A stretch of 52,015 nucleotides of DNA from the NCBI GenBank assembly GCA_944385105.1, contig CALWVR010000004.1:1-52015 (forward strand), read 5' to 3'. The DNA comes from an uncultured Clostridia bacterium (lineage in GTDB: Bacteria > Bacillota > Clostridia > Oscillospirales > Acutalibacteraceae). Made by a program: the position numbers and the translations under genes. Each line of letters begins with the position of its first letter. Within the stretch, counting starts at the first letter, position 1. Below are positions 16,696 through 25,152 of the stretch, one piece after another. The notes under the pieces are model-generated. The model had not been told where the DNA came from. It saw only the letters and a list, made by a program, of their open reading frames with translations, and did not search any database.

Positions 16696-17017
16696 ACAAA
16701 TAAATGAAGTTAATAGAAATTATAAAGAAGCAGCTTTTGCAAATGTTACTGGTATATCAGATAATAGTATAACTGTAAATTCTCAACAAGAGTATAGACA
16801 AATACCAATGATATCTCCTTTCGGAATTTCCAGTATTCCGAGTATAGGCTCGAAAGCTGTAATAGTACCAGTAGATGGAAACTTTGCTTATATTGGGAGT
16901 TTAAGTTCAAGTACTACCCTTGACCCCGGTGAACTTATGCTATATTCAAGTGGAGGGGCTAGTATAATTCTTAAGAATAATGGACAAGTTTTAATAAATG
17001 GAAATTCAATTAGTTAG
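16682..17017 (+). CDS. baseplate spike protein (gpV/XkdR/DUF2577-slot)
   Basis: A 111-residue protein with a TTG start after AAGGAGGT, overlapping the hub gene by 14 bases. An OB-like N-terminal part (SITVNSQQEYRQIPMISPFG; GSKAVIVPVDGNFAYIG) is followed by a short beta-helix tip (GELMLYSSGGASIILKNNGQ), the signature of small gpV-type puncturing spikes. This is among the shortest plausible spikes. It sits in the slot of XkdR in PBSX. Confidence 0.72.
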   Translation: MWISRQINEVNRNYKEAAFANVTGISDNSITVNSQQEYRQIPMISPFGISSIPSIGSKAVIVPVDGNFAYIGSLSSSTTLDPGELMLYSSGGASIILKNNGQVLINGNSIS

Positions 17018-17024
17018 AGGTGAT

Positions 17025-17375
17025 ATGTTGGATACAGCTTTAAGCAATGGAGATTTCTTATTAGATTCCAGGAATAAATTGATTCAAGTCGAGGGTTATA
17101 ACGAACTTTTGCAGCAAGTTTTGATAAGACTTTGCGTAAAAAAAGGAAGCTTTGTATACGATAGAAACCTTGGGAGCAATTTATATAAATTGGATGTAAA
17201 TTCACAGGATATAAACAATAAAGCTCTTTCTATAATAAAAGAATCTTTAAGTGATATGCCGGAAATACTTGTAAAAAGGGTCTATACAGAAATAGAAAAC
17301 AGCGGAGACAAACTAAATATAGACATTTTATTATCAATTAATGGCGAAGAGAAAGATGTGGTGATAAAAATATAA
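17025..17375 (+). CDS. baseplate wedge protein (XkdS/DUF2634, gp25-like)
   Basis: Baseplate wedge component of the gpW/gp25 and XkdS group. I choose ATG 17025, which has AGAGGTGAT directly upstream; the in-frame ATG 16998 overlaps the spike gene and has no ribosome site. The product is 116 residues. Key part: QVEGYNELLQQVLIRLCVKK followed by FVYDRNLGSNLYKL, the typical gp25 core, and a C-terminal two-strand segment. The stop overlaps the next ATG (TAATG). Confidence 0.8.
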   Translation: MLDTALSNGDFLLDSRNKLIQVEGYNELLQQVLIRLCVKKGSFVYDRNLGSNLYKLDVNSQDINNKALSIIKESLSDMPEILVKRVYTEIENSGDKLNIDILLSINGEEKDVVIKI

Positions 17376-18439
17376 TGGAGACTTTCGAATCTATATTGAA
17401 CAGAATGGAAAGTAAATTTTCAGAATTGTCTGGGGTTGAACTTGATGAGGCATCAGATGTAGGAATTAGATTAAAAGTTTTAGCAGGAGAAATATTTGCT
17501 CTTGAAAATAATATAGACTGGCTTAAGAATCAAATGTTTATTCAAACAGCAACTGGGCAACAATTAGACTATCATGCTGTTGAGAGAGGGCTTGAAAGGG
17601 CGCAAGCAACTAAATCAAAAGGTCTTTTAACATTTAGTAGGACAACAGCAGACGACGAGCAAAATATAGTTCCTGCTGGGACTATATGTGCAACTTCAGG
17701 TATAAATAGTATAAGGTTTAAAACTATAAGTGATGTCACTTTTGACCCAGAAAGTTTATCAGTATCGGTTGAAGCTGAGTCGGAAGAAGAAGGAGCAAAG
17801 TATAACACTGGTGTTGGCACTATTACAGTTATGATAAATCCTCCTCCTGGTGTTACATCGGTAACAAACTCTGCTGCCTTTACAGGAGGCACTGATGCAG
17901 AAACAGATGACTCTTTAAGAGAAAGATTAATACAAAGTTATAATAATATATCAAATGGAACAAATTGCGCTTTCTACATTGAAGAGGCTTTAAAGTATGA
18001 TAAAGTATATTCTGCAACAGCTATAGCTAAAAAGCGCGGTAATGGAACAGTAAATGTCTATGTAGCTGGAAAGGGAGCTTTATTGAGTGATGATGACATT
18101 GAGACTATACAGAGTGGCATGAGTAGTTTAAAAGAGATAAACGTTGACGTGCTTGTATGCAGTCCAACTTTTACAAGTGTAAGTTTAGGAGTTTACATTA
18201 CTGTAGAAGATGGATATAAGTTTGAGTCTGTCAAACAAAGCTGCATAAGTGAACTGAACAACTATTTTAACTCTCTAAAAATAGGTGAATCATTTTTACT
18301 TTCTAATGTAGGAGAAGTATTATACCATATAGAAGGAGTTAAATCATACACATTTATGAATAGCATTTCTAATAATAAAATAGCCAGTGCTGATCAACTC
18401 TTCAAGAGTGGTGGAATAACAATTGAAGAAGGGAGCTAA
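17375..18439 (+). CDS. baseplate J-like protein (XkdT-like)
   Basis: A 354-residue baseplate J (gp6-like) wedge protein. It starts at the ATG overlapping the wedge stop. Family signatures include ATGQQLDYHAVERGLERAQA near residue 55, AGTICAT, EEEGAKYNTGVGTI, FTGGTDAETDDSLRERLIQS, and the later YVAGKGALLSDDDIETIQ. The length is normal for XkdT. It is one of the best-conserved genes of the block and, with sheath and gp25, supports a contractile apparatus. Confidence 0.92.
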   Translation: METFESILNRMESKFSELSGVELDEASDVGIRLKVLAGEIFALENNIDWLKNQMFIQTATGQQLDYHAVERGLERAQATKSKGLLTFSRTTADDEQNIVPAGTICATSGINSIRFKTISDVTFDPESLSVSVEAESEEEGAKYNTGVGTITVMINPPPGVTSVTNSAAFTGGTDAETDDSLRERLIQSYNNISNGTNCAFYIEEALKYDKVYSATAIAKKRGNGTVNVYVAGKGALLSDDDIETIQSGMSSLKEINVDVLVCSPTFTSVSLGVYITVEDGYKFESVKQSCISELNNYFNSLKIGESFLLSNVGEVLYHIEGVKSYTFMNSISNNKIASADQLFKSGGITIEEGS

Positions 18440-18442
18440 CTT

Positions 18443-19012
18443 ATGAATTCACTTAATTCAATGATTTCAAAACTTAAACCCTTAGGACTTTATAATTTAG
18501 ACTCTGACAGTCTTGTATATAAAGAGATATATAGTTACTCTTACGGACTAGAAATAATTGAAGACCTTCTAGACGAGCTTGAGAGAGAATGTTTTATCAA
18601 TACTGCTATAGATTATGGATTAGATAATAGAGAAAAAACTTTTGGATATGTTGATCAAGGGCTTCCTACTGAAAGCAGACGAAAACTTTTAATATGTAAC
18701 AATTCAGTAACACGTAATGACTTTACAAAAGCTGATATTGAATATCTGCTTGGAATCTATGGCATAGATTCTTATATTATAGAAGTTCCAAATGATAGTA
18801 CAATACATATAAATGTTTTATCATTTACAAATAGTGTTCTTAGTAAGTCAGAAGTGTTAAACCGCATCCAGGCATATCTTCCTGCACACCTTAATTGTAT
18901 ATTTGACTTTAGAGAATTACAATGGCAGCAGATTGATGCTATGGACTTAACCTTTGCTCAAATGGACAATAAAGATCTTACATGGAATGAAATAGATAAT
19001 TATGAACAATAG
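18443..19012 (+). CDS. tail protein I / XkdU-like (DUF2313) with C-terminal repeats
   Basis: A 189-residue baseplate protein that usually bridges the wedge and the fibre. The N-terminal half (IIEDLLDELERECFINTA) and REKTFGYVDQGLPTESRRKL match the DUF2313/XkdU family. The last 30 residues hold three tandem repeats of about 10 residues with pattern LTWxxIDxxD (QWQQIDAMD, LTFAQMDNKD, LTWNEIDNYE). The start has GGGAG upstream and follows the J gene by 3 bases. Confidence 0.8.
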   Translation: MNSLNSMISKLKPLGLYNLDSDSLVYKEIYSYSYGLEIIEDLLDELERECFINTAIDYGLDNREKTFGYVDQGLPTESRRKLLICNNSVTRNDFTKADIEYLLGIYGIDSYIIEVPNDSTIHINVLSFTNSVLSKSEVLNRIQAYLPAHLNCIFDFRELQWQQIDAMDLTFAQMDNKDLTWNEIDNYEQ

Positions 19013-19025
19013 GAGGTAATCTAAT

Positions 19026-19493
19026 ATGCCAACGCAAAATAAAACTGAAAATCTTCTTCTTAATCAGTGGTTAAGTACCGATAAACCTAAAAGAGAAGAC
19101 TTTGTATCAGATAATCTTATAATAGACCAAGTAATATCAGAACATCTTGAAGATTTCGATCTTCATTTATCTGAATCAGACAGAACACTTCTAAGCAATC
19201 CATTTGCAATTGGAACTATATCTGGCGATGGACAAAGTTCTAAAATTCATACTTTAGATTTTATACCTAAATTTATCTTTGTATTTTTGAAAACCTATCC
19301 TTTAAGTTATTATGACTCAGACAATGGATATACTGTTGTAAATAGTGGTATTGCTACAAATGGATATGGATCGTCAAGCGGAATTAACTTAACACTAAAT
19401 TCCTTAACTTTATCTCAATCCACTACTGCGTCTGACGGTATTTTTAACAATTTAAATGCAGTTGCAAATTATTCATATATAGCTTTCAAATAA
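19026..19493 (+). CDS. short tail fibre-like protein
   Basis: A 155-residue protein ending the block. Its N-terminus has the motif LLNQWLSTDKPKREDFVSDN followed by IID, common at the start of clostridial tail fibres. The C-terminal half has a FIPKFIFVFLKT strand as in H-type fibre tips. XkdV-type fibres are much longer, so this is a minimal or trimmed receptor-binding protein. The ribosome site is AGGAGG. A terminator shared with queH follows. Confidence 0.72.
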   Translation: MPTQNKTENLLLNQWLSTDKPKREDFVSDNLIIDQVISEHLEDFDLHLSESDRTLLSNPFAIGTISGDGQSSKIHTLDFIPKFIFVFLKTYPLSYYDSDNGYTVVNSGIATNGYGSSSGINLTLNSLTLSQSTTASDGIFNNLNAVANYSYIAFK

Positions 19494-19497
19494 ATGT

Positions 19498-19530
19498 AAA
19501 AGCCAACACTACTTTTCAGTGTTGGCTTTT
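19498..19530. terminator. bidirectional terminator, fibre gene / queH
   Basis: A 13-bp stem (19498-19510 with 19518-19530) with a 7-base loop, flanked by A and T runs on both sides. It lies 2-5 bases after the fibre stop and includes the last codons of convergent queH. Confidence 0.92.
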
Positions 19531-20135
19531 GAGATTTTAGAATAAATACATCCACAGTAATTTTGTCTGTACAGACTATATTTCTTTGAAAGCTCTATAG
19601 ACCTTTTATAACCATTTCGTTTCTTGAAATCAGAAAAAAGATATGGAACTCCATAAACACAAGAAAGGTTCTTTCCTATTTCATTTAGTTTAAATGCATT
19701 TTTGTAAGGACTGACTGTTAATGTAGTGGTAAAATAATCAAATCCATCTTTCTTTGCTATCTTAGCAGTTTCCATAAGCCTCATATTATAACAAGAAAAA
19801 CACCTGTTTCCACCCTCCTGCTCCGACTCAAGATGCTTTGATATTTTGTAAAATATGCTAGTGTCATAACCACCGTATATAACATCTACATCATTTAATT
19901 TCATATCATGGACTAATCTTTTTAACTCTTCATACCTAAGTTCATGTTCCTTCTCAGGAAAAATGTTAGGGTTATAATAAAATACTGTTATATCAAAATA
20001 TTTGCATAAATACTCTAAAACATAACTACTACAAGGAGCACAGCAACTATGTAACAGCAACCTAGGTCTATTTCCTTTGTCTTTAATTTTATCTATTATT
20101 TTCTCTAGCTCTTTTTGAAAGTTTATTTTATTCAT
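19509..20135 (-). CDS. queH: epoxyqueuosine reductase QueH
   Basis: Reduces epoxyqueuosine in tRNA to queuosine, the last step of queuosine modification. The 208-residue protein shows the QueH cysteine pattern: HSCCAPC with C31, C32 and C35 at the N-terminus, RCFSCYNMRL with C112 and C115, and a C-terminal YCGC. QueH uses an iron-sulfur cluster and is unrelated to QueG. It starts one base after the cyuA stop, with a ribosome site inside cyuA, so translation is likely coupled. The other que genes are not in the window. Confidence 0.93.
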   Translation of the reverse strand: MNKINFQKELEKIIDKIKDKGNRPRLLLHSCCAPCSSYVLEYLCKYFDITVFYYNPNIFPEKEHELRYEELKRLVHDMKLNDVDVIYGGYDTSIFYKISKHLESEQEGGNRCFSCYNMRLMETAKIAKKDGFDYFTTTLTVSPYKNAFKLNEIGKNLSCVYGVPYLFSDFKKRNGYKRSIELSKKYSLYRQNYCGCIYSKISKANTEK

Positions 20136-20136
20136 T

Positions 20137-21447
20137 TTAGTTTCCTGTCATTATTTTGAGTATTTCAGTATCTGTTTGTTTCATGCCGTATTTACCTAGG
20201 CGCCATACATTTCTTATTGTACTTTCTATGTCTTTACCAACTATTCCATCACCAGATAAGAAATTCTTGTTATTAAGATACATATTATATCCTAGTATTC
20301 CAGCTTCAACAGAACTTGCTATCTTTGCAGCACATGAAGGTTTTGCTCCATCACAAACCATCCCTGAAACAATTGCTACAGCATTAACTATCGTGTGAGA
20401 TATCGCATCAAGGTCAGCACCAAGTAAATATGCAATGCCTGCTCCACTACCGCATCCTGCACATACTGCACCGCAAAAGGCAGATAAACTCCCAATACCA
20501 GCTTTTAAATGAATAGCAATTAGGTCAGACAAAGCTACAGCTCTATAGAGTTTTTCCTTACCTATACAGTATTCTTTGGCAAATTCTATTATTGGAACAG
20601 AAGCCGTTATCCCCTGGTTTCCACTTCCTGAAACAATTATCACAGGTAGCTCGCATCCACTCATACGAGCGTCAGAACCCGCTGCTGCCATAGCTTTAGC
20701 TCTTGTTTTTACATCATTTCCATACATAGACAATATAACATTTCCAATAGAAGAACCATAATTATTTTTTAGTCCTTCTTCTGAAATATTCATGTTATAA
20801 ATAATTTGACGGTCAATAATATTTTCTAAACTAGAAAAGTCTACAGTATTAACAAATTTGTATATATCACAAATATTAAGTAGCTTTTTATTATCAGTGT
20901 GCTCCAAATGAGAATTAAACTTTCCTTCTTTATATATAACTTCACCATTTTTCTCAATTAATACTATATTAGTATGGTCATCAACTATACGTAATTTTGC
21001 ATTTAATCCATCCTTGTACAAGTTTATAATAATATCAAAGTTAAGATCACTAGTAGCCGGCATTACTTTAATCTCATGTGAACACAAGTACTCACTTATT
21101 CTAGCCTTATCGATGGAGCTAACATTTGAAAGAACCTCTAATTCTCTATTGGCCCTACCTGCTATAATTCCAGCAGAAATAGCAGCCTCTATTCCTTTTA
21201 GTCCATTAGTATTTGGTACAACAACACTCTTTACATTCTTTATTATATTTCCACTGACTTCAACTTCTATTTTATCAGGTATTTCCCCTAAAACTTCCTT
21301 AGCTTTAGCAGCAGCATAAGCCAGAGCTATAGGTTCTGTGCATCCCATAGCAGGTACTAACTCTTCTTTTAATATTTTCAAATAAATGTTTTCAAAGTTA
21401 CTTCCAGTCTTAGAGAATTTTGATTGTTTTATTGTTCCACCTAACAT
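20137..21447 (-). CDS. cyuA: L-cysteine desulfidase / UPF0597-type serine dehydratase-alpha protein
   Basis: A 436-residue member of the CyuA/YhaM (UPF0597) family, which breaks down L-cysteine to pyruvate, ammonia and sulfide using an iron-sulfur cluster. Hallmarks are LVPAMGCTEPIALAYAAA with C36, the glycine-rich IVSGSGNQGITASVP, FCGAVCAGCGSGAGIAYLLG, and GMVCDGAKPSCAAK carrying the later cluster cysteines. The start has a GGAG site. It overlaps no gene upstream, and the 403-base gap ahead looks non-coding. Whether cysteine is the true substrate cannot be told from sequence. Confidence 0.88.
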   Translation of the reverse strand: MLGGTIKQSKFSKTGSNFENIYLKILKEELVPAMGCTEPIALAYAAAKAKEVLGEIPDKIEVEVSGNIIKNVKSVVVPNTNGLKGIEAAISAGIIAGRANRELEVLSNVSSIDKARISEYLCSHEIKVMPATSDLNFDIIINLYKDGLNAKLRIVDDHTNIVLIEKNGEVIYKEGKFNSHLEHTDNKKLLNICDIYKFVNTVDFSSLENIIDRQIIYNMNISEEGLKNNYGSSIGNVILSMYGNDVKTRAKAMAAAGSDARMSGCELPVIIVSGSGNQGITASVPIIEFAKEYCIGKEKLYRAVALSDLIAIHLKAGIGSLSAFCGAVCAGCGSGAGIAYLLGADLDAISHTIVNAVAIVSGMVCDGAKPSCAAKIASSVEAGILGYNMYLNNKNFLSGDGIVGKDIESTIRNVWRLGKYGMKQTDTEILKIMTGN

Positions 21448-21850
21448 TTTGTCAGCTCCTATTCGTATATTTATTTTTATAATAAAGTTTAAAGTAAACC
21501 TAAGTCATATTTAAATCTGGATAGATAAATATAGCATAGCATAATTCTACAAAAACTACAATAAAAACATATACAAAAGAATATTATGTATACTGTGAAA
21601 AAATATAAAGAGCATTATATAATATACTTAAATCAGATTGTAAAATGTTGTTATTAGCAATGATACTATATTAAAGAATCAACTAATTTATAAAAACACT
21701 AATGTAAATATTACTCCAACTAGGATAATTCTTATAAAGATGTACCTTACAAATCTTTTGTTTACATTTTTAAGTATAAACAAAAGTAAGCATACCCCTA
21801 TGGTTCTTAGCTTAAATATCTATTCAATAACCGGATTTTTAAAACAAAAT
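21448..21850. other. 403-base intergenic region without a convincing gene
   Basis: Very AT-rich. It carries the cyuA upstream region and the 3' side of the asparaginase gene. A 43-codon open frame on the minus strand (21688-21819) reads hydrophobic but has no ATG, GTG or well-placed TTG start and no ribosome site. No clear terminator hairpin was found. Confidence 0.5.
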
Positions 21851-22852
21851 TTAATATATATTAAATATTTCTTTTATTTCACTTAGGTTTTTTGTTTTAG
21901 TAAGAGCTAATGATAAAAGTATTCTGGCCTTTTGAGATGTCAAAGAATTGCCATAAACCCCTGTTTCTAGAATATTTTCATTTTTTCCTGTAACGATACC
22001 ATTTGATATTCTAGAGCACCTTACCACAGGTATACCCATAGAGATAATTTCTTTTATCTTTAGGTTCCATGAATCACTGCAATTGCCACAACCAGCACCA
22101 GCAACAATTATTCCCTGGGAAGTACTTGATAGATAATCAAGTATCTGGCTGTCTGCCCCAGCATAAAATAAAGCAATGGAAACTTTAGGAAGATCTTTAT
22201 AGTTTTCGACATTAAATATAGTTGAATTTGTGTGTTTTCTTAAAGATTTATTAAAAAAATAAACTTCATCGTCTCTTATATATCCAAAACAACCTAGTTC
22301 TCTATGATTAAATGCAGTAAGTTTACAGCTATTTCCTTTTTGAACATCCCTAGCACCATAGATTCCATCTGCAAAAGAGACAAGCACACCCTTTCCCTTT
22401 GCCTCCTCACTTCTAGCTAAGGCTACTGCTTGGTATATATTAAAAGGACCATCTGCACTTGTTGCTGTTGAAGGACGTATTGCACCAGTAATGACAACAG
22501 GTTTATCTGTTTTTAGAGTAAGATTTAAAAAATATGCAGTTTCCTCTAAAGTATCAGTACCATGTGTGATTACAAATCCGTCTATATCGTCATGTTTAGA
22601 TAACTCGTTAATGGTTTTTGCAAGTTTCAACCAGACACTAAAATCCATGTTACAGCTGTCAATAGAGACTATGTCAATGTGCTCTTTTATATTAGCCAAT
22701 TCATTAATTCCTGTAATGTTATAATATATGTCATGAACATGCAACGAACCCGCTTTGTAAGAAACTGTTTTCCCGTTTTCACCTACTCCTGAAATAGTCC
22801 CACCAGTGCCTATAATAACTATATTTTTAAGTATACTTTTTATTTTAATCAC
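21851..22852 (-). CDS. L-asparaginase
   Basis: Hydrolyses asparagine to aspartate and ammonia. It has 333 residues with both asparaginase signatures: IIGTGGTISG, where T19 is the nucleophile, and VITHGTDTLEETAYFLNLTL, containing the T99-D100 pair. TGAIRPSTATSADGPFN follows. No signal peptide is seen, so it is probably cytoplasmic. The only conventional start is GTG at 22852, but that GTG lies inside the sequence AGAGGTGATT that looks like the ribosome site. A near-cognate ATA 6 bases further on would have better spacing, so the start is uncertain by a few codons. Confidence 0.93.
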   Translation of the reverse strand: MIKIKSILKNIVIIGTGGTISGVGENGKTVSYKAGSLHVHDIYYNITGINELANIKEHIDIVSIDSCNMDFSVWLKLAKTINELSKHDDIDGFVITHGTDTLEETAYFLNLTLKTDKPVVITGAIRPSTATSADGPFNIYQAVALARSEEAKGKGVLVSFADGIYGARDVQKGNSCKLTAFNHRELGCFGYIRDDEVYFFNKSLRKHTNSTIFNVENYKDLPKVSIALFYAGADSQILDYLSSTSQGIIVAGAGCGNCSDSWNLKIKEIISMGIPVVRCSRISNGIVTGKNENILETGVYGNSLTSQKARILLSLALTKTKNLSEIKEIFNIY

Positions 22853-23046
22853 CTCTTCTATTACAATTATTTAATTTAATTATAACATTTATTAATAAAA
22901 CTTACAAGCATATTATATATGGTACATATAAAGACTTGATTATTTTCAAAAAATATATTAGACTTACAATAAAGCATATATTTTGTGTGTATTACTTTTA
23001 ATATAGTAGTAAAACTATAAGTATAATATATAAAGGAGGTGTTAAA

Positions 23047-23373
23047 ATGTCTGTTGCTGTATATCCACTAAAAAAGGAAAAACTAAACGAAATTATACAT
23101 GCCGAAGATTTCGTGTTAATTGACTTCTTTGCCTCATGGTGTGGCCCTTGCAAAATGTTTAGTCCAATTATAGACGAAATCTCAAAGTTGTATGAAGGAA
23201 AAGTCAATATTTTAAAGGTAGACATCGATGAGAACGAAGAAATAGCTTCTCAATACTCTATTCAAAGCGTTCCTACTTTAATTTTGTTTAAAAAGGGAGA
23301 AATTGTTTTTAGAAATTCTGGTGTTATGTCTTTAGAAGAATGCCAAAAGATATTAGATGAAAACATAAAATAG
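23047..23373 (+). CDS. trxA: thioredoxin
   Basis: A 108-residue thioredoxin with the active site WCGPC inside LIDFFASWCGPCKMFSPI, the cis-proline in SVPTLILFKKGE, and a C-terminal helix. It reduces protein disulfides using thioredoxin reductase, which is not in the window. The ATG follows AAAGGAGGTG at ideal spacing. It is monocistronic, ending in a strong hairpin shared with convergent asnS. Confidence 0.95.
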   Translation: MSVAVYPLKKEKLNEIIHAEDFVLIDFFASWCGPCKMFSPIIDEISKLYEGKVNILKVDIDENEEIASQYSIQSVPTLILFKKGEIVFRNSGVMSLEECQKILDENIK

Positions 23374-23406
23374 AAAAAGCTGTACAATCATTTGTACAGC
23401 TTTTTT
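23374..23406. terminator. terminator between trxA and asnS
   Basis: AAAAAGCTGTACAA pairs with its complement around TCAT and is followed by TTTTTT. It begins one base after the trxA stop. The A-run on the other side allows use by asnS as well. Confidence 0.92.
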
Positions 23407-23449
23407 ATCACTTAAAAAATTTCTTGCTAAGTTTTTCTCCCAATATAGT

Positions 23450-24844
23450 TTAGAATTCTGCAGAACCAGTTGTTCTTGGAAACAATAAAACGTCTCTAAT
23501 ATTTTGTATTCCGGTTAAATACATTATGAGCCTTTCAAAGCCCAGACCAAATCCTGAGTGGACTGCTGTTCCATATCTTCTAAGATCTAAATACCACCAA
23601 TAATCCTTTTCATCAAGGGAAAGTTCTTTCATTCTATTCAATAGTAAGTCTAGTCTTTCCTCTCTTTGGCTTCCACCAACAATTTCACCAATTCCTGGTA
23701 CCAATAAATCCATAGCCGCTACTGTCTTTCCATCTTCGTTTTCTCTCATATAGAATGACTTTATTTCTTTTGGATAGTTAATAACAAAGACTGGTTTTTT
23801 ATAAACCTGCTCTGTTAAATATCTTTCATGCTCCGTTTGTAAGTCCATTCCCCATGAAACTTCGTATTCAAAATCTTGGTTGCTTTTTTCCAATATATCT
23901 ATTGCTTCTGTGTATGTTACTACTCCAAAATCAGAATTAATTATTCCATTGAGACGCTCAATTAAATTTTTATCAAAAAATTCATTGAAAAACTGCATTT
24001 CTTCAGGACAATTATCGAGCACATATTTTATAACGAATTTTAACATGTTTTCAGTAATTTCCATATTGTCATTAAGATCAGCAAAGGCTATTTCTGGTTC
24101 GATCATCCAAAATTCTGCTGCATGCCTTTGCGTATATGATTTTTCCGCTCTAAACGTTGGCCCAAAAGTATATACTTTTCCAAAAGCCATAGCCATACAC
24201 TCGGCCTCAAGTTGACCTGAAACTGTTAGTGACGTATGCTTTTGAAAAAAGTCTTTAGAAAAATCAACATTTCCATCTGCATCTTTTTCTAATTTATTCA
24301 GATCAAAAGAGGTTACAGTAAACATCTCCCCTGCTCCTTCACAGTCACTTCCAGTTATAATTGGAGTATGGACATAAACAAAATCATTTTCTTGAAAAAA
24401 CTTGTGAATAGCATAAGCTGCAACAGACCTTACCCTAAATGCTGCGCTAAATGTATTAGTTCTTGGACGTAAATGTGCAATAGTTCTTAAATATTCAAAA
24501 GAATGGCGCTTCTTTTGTAGTGGATAATCACTTGTGGACTCTCCTTCTATTTTAATTTCACTTGCTTGTATTTCAAAAGGTTGCTTTGCATCGGGAGTTA
24601 AAATAAAATTTCCTCTAACACAAACGCAAGCTCCTACATTTAGAGCGGCTATCTCTCTAAAATTACTTATTTTATCTTTCAAGAACACTACTTGAACATC
24701 TTTAAAAAAACTTCCATCATTAAGTTGCATAAACCCTAATGATTTAGAGTCCCTAATTGTTTTAACCCAACCGTATACTGTAACTTCAGTATCCTGGTAT
24801 AAACGAGACTGCCTATAGAGCTGCTTTATTTCAATTTTCTCCAT
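23450..24844 (-). CDS. asnS: asparaginyl-tRNA synthetase
   Basis: Class II synthetase charging tRNA-Asn, 464 residues. It has an OB-fold anticodon-binding domain at residues ~15-110 ([20 protein letters not shown]) and a catalytic core with motif 2 [21 protein letters not shown]-type sequence and motif 3 [15 protein letters not shown]. The C-terminus is [10 protein letters not shown]. The ribosome site before the ATG (AGTAGG, 2 bases away) is weak. The upstream leader is about 100 bases with a possible tiny ORF and a hairpin, too short for a T-box. Confidence 0.97.
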   Translation of the reverse strand: MEKIEIKQLYRQSRLYQDTEVTVYGWVKTIRDSKSLGFMQLNDGSFFKDVQVVFLKDKISNFREIAALNVGACVCVRGNFILTPDAKQPFEIQASEIKIEGESTSDYPLQKKRHSFEYLRTIAHLRPRTNTFSAAFRVRSVAAYAIHKFFQENDFVYVHTPIITGSDCEGAGEMFTVTSFDLNKLEKDADGNVDFSKDFFQKHTSLTVSGQLEAECMAMAFGKVYTFGPTFRAEKSYTQRHAAEFWMIEPEIAFADLNDNMEITENMLKFVIKYVLDNCPEEMQFFNEFFDKNLIERLNGIINSDFGVVTYTEAIDILEKSNQDFEYEVSWGMDLQTEHERYLTEQVYKKPVFVINYPKEIKSFYMRENEDGKTVAAMDLLVPGIGEIVGGSQREERLDLLLNRMKELSLDEKDYWWYLDLRRYGTAVHSGFGLGFERLIMYLTGIQNIRDVLLFPRTTGSAEF

Positions 24845-24882
24845 AACCTACTGCACGAATAGCTTTACTTTGTATTTTATTT

Positions 24883-24912
24883 TTACAAATATCTTAGTAA
24901 AGTAATAATCAT
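24883..24912 (-). promoter_or_regulatory. possible leader peptide ORF before asnS
   Basis: A 9-codon ORF (MIITLLRYL) in the asnS leader with AAAGGTGG upstream. Its stop is followed by a hairpin formed by TTTGTA/TACAAA and CTTTAC/GTAAAG pairs before the asnS start. It contains no asparagine codons, so classical attenuation by asparagine supply is unlikely. Confidence 0.35.
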
Positions 24913-24946
24913 GCATTCCCACCTTTCAATTTAAAACTTTATATTG

Positions 24947-24975
24947 ATTATACTAAACTAGAAACGTATAGTCAA
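24947..24975 (-). promoter_or_regulatory. sigma-A promoter of asnS
   Basis: TTGACT (24970-24975) and TATAAT (24947-24952) with 17-base spacing on the minus strand. Confidence 0.85.
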
Positions 24976-25090
24976 TTAAATTAAGCAAGACAATTAATTT
25001 ATTTAAATTCACGATATAATTATTATTTACAATTTTCCCTAAAAATATTTCTAGTATATTACTTATAATGAATTAAATTATTAAATGATA

Positions 25091-25119
25091 TTGATATAAG
25101 TATAAAAAAATACTATACT
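25091..25119 (+). promoter_or_regulatory. sigma-A promoter of the phosphohexomutase gene
   Basis: TTGATA (25091-25096) and TATACT (25114-25119) with 17-base spacing, 33 bases before the ATG. Together with the asnS promoter it explains the 308-base divergent gap. Confidence 0.75.
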
Positions 25120-25152
25120 CATTTATATAATAGAACTAAAAGGAGACTTAAT

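Noticed and set aside
21688-21819. Hydrophobic 43-codon open frame on the minus strand
   Set aside because: No ATG or GTG, no usable TTG at the right place, and no ribosome site; it could be a remnant, but chance is enough in AT-rich DNA.
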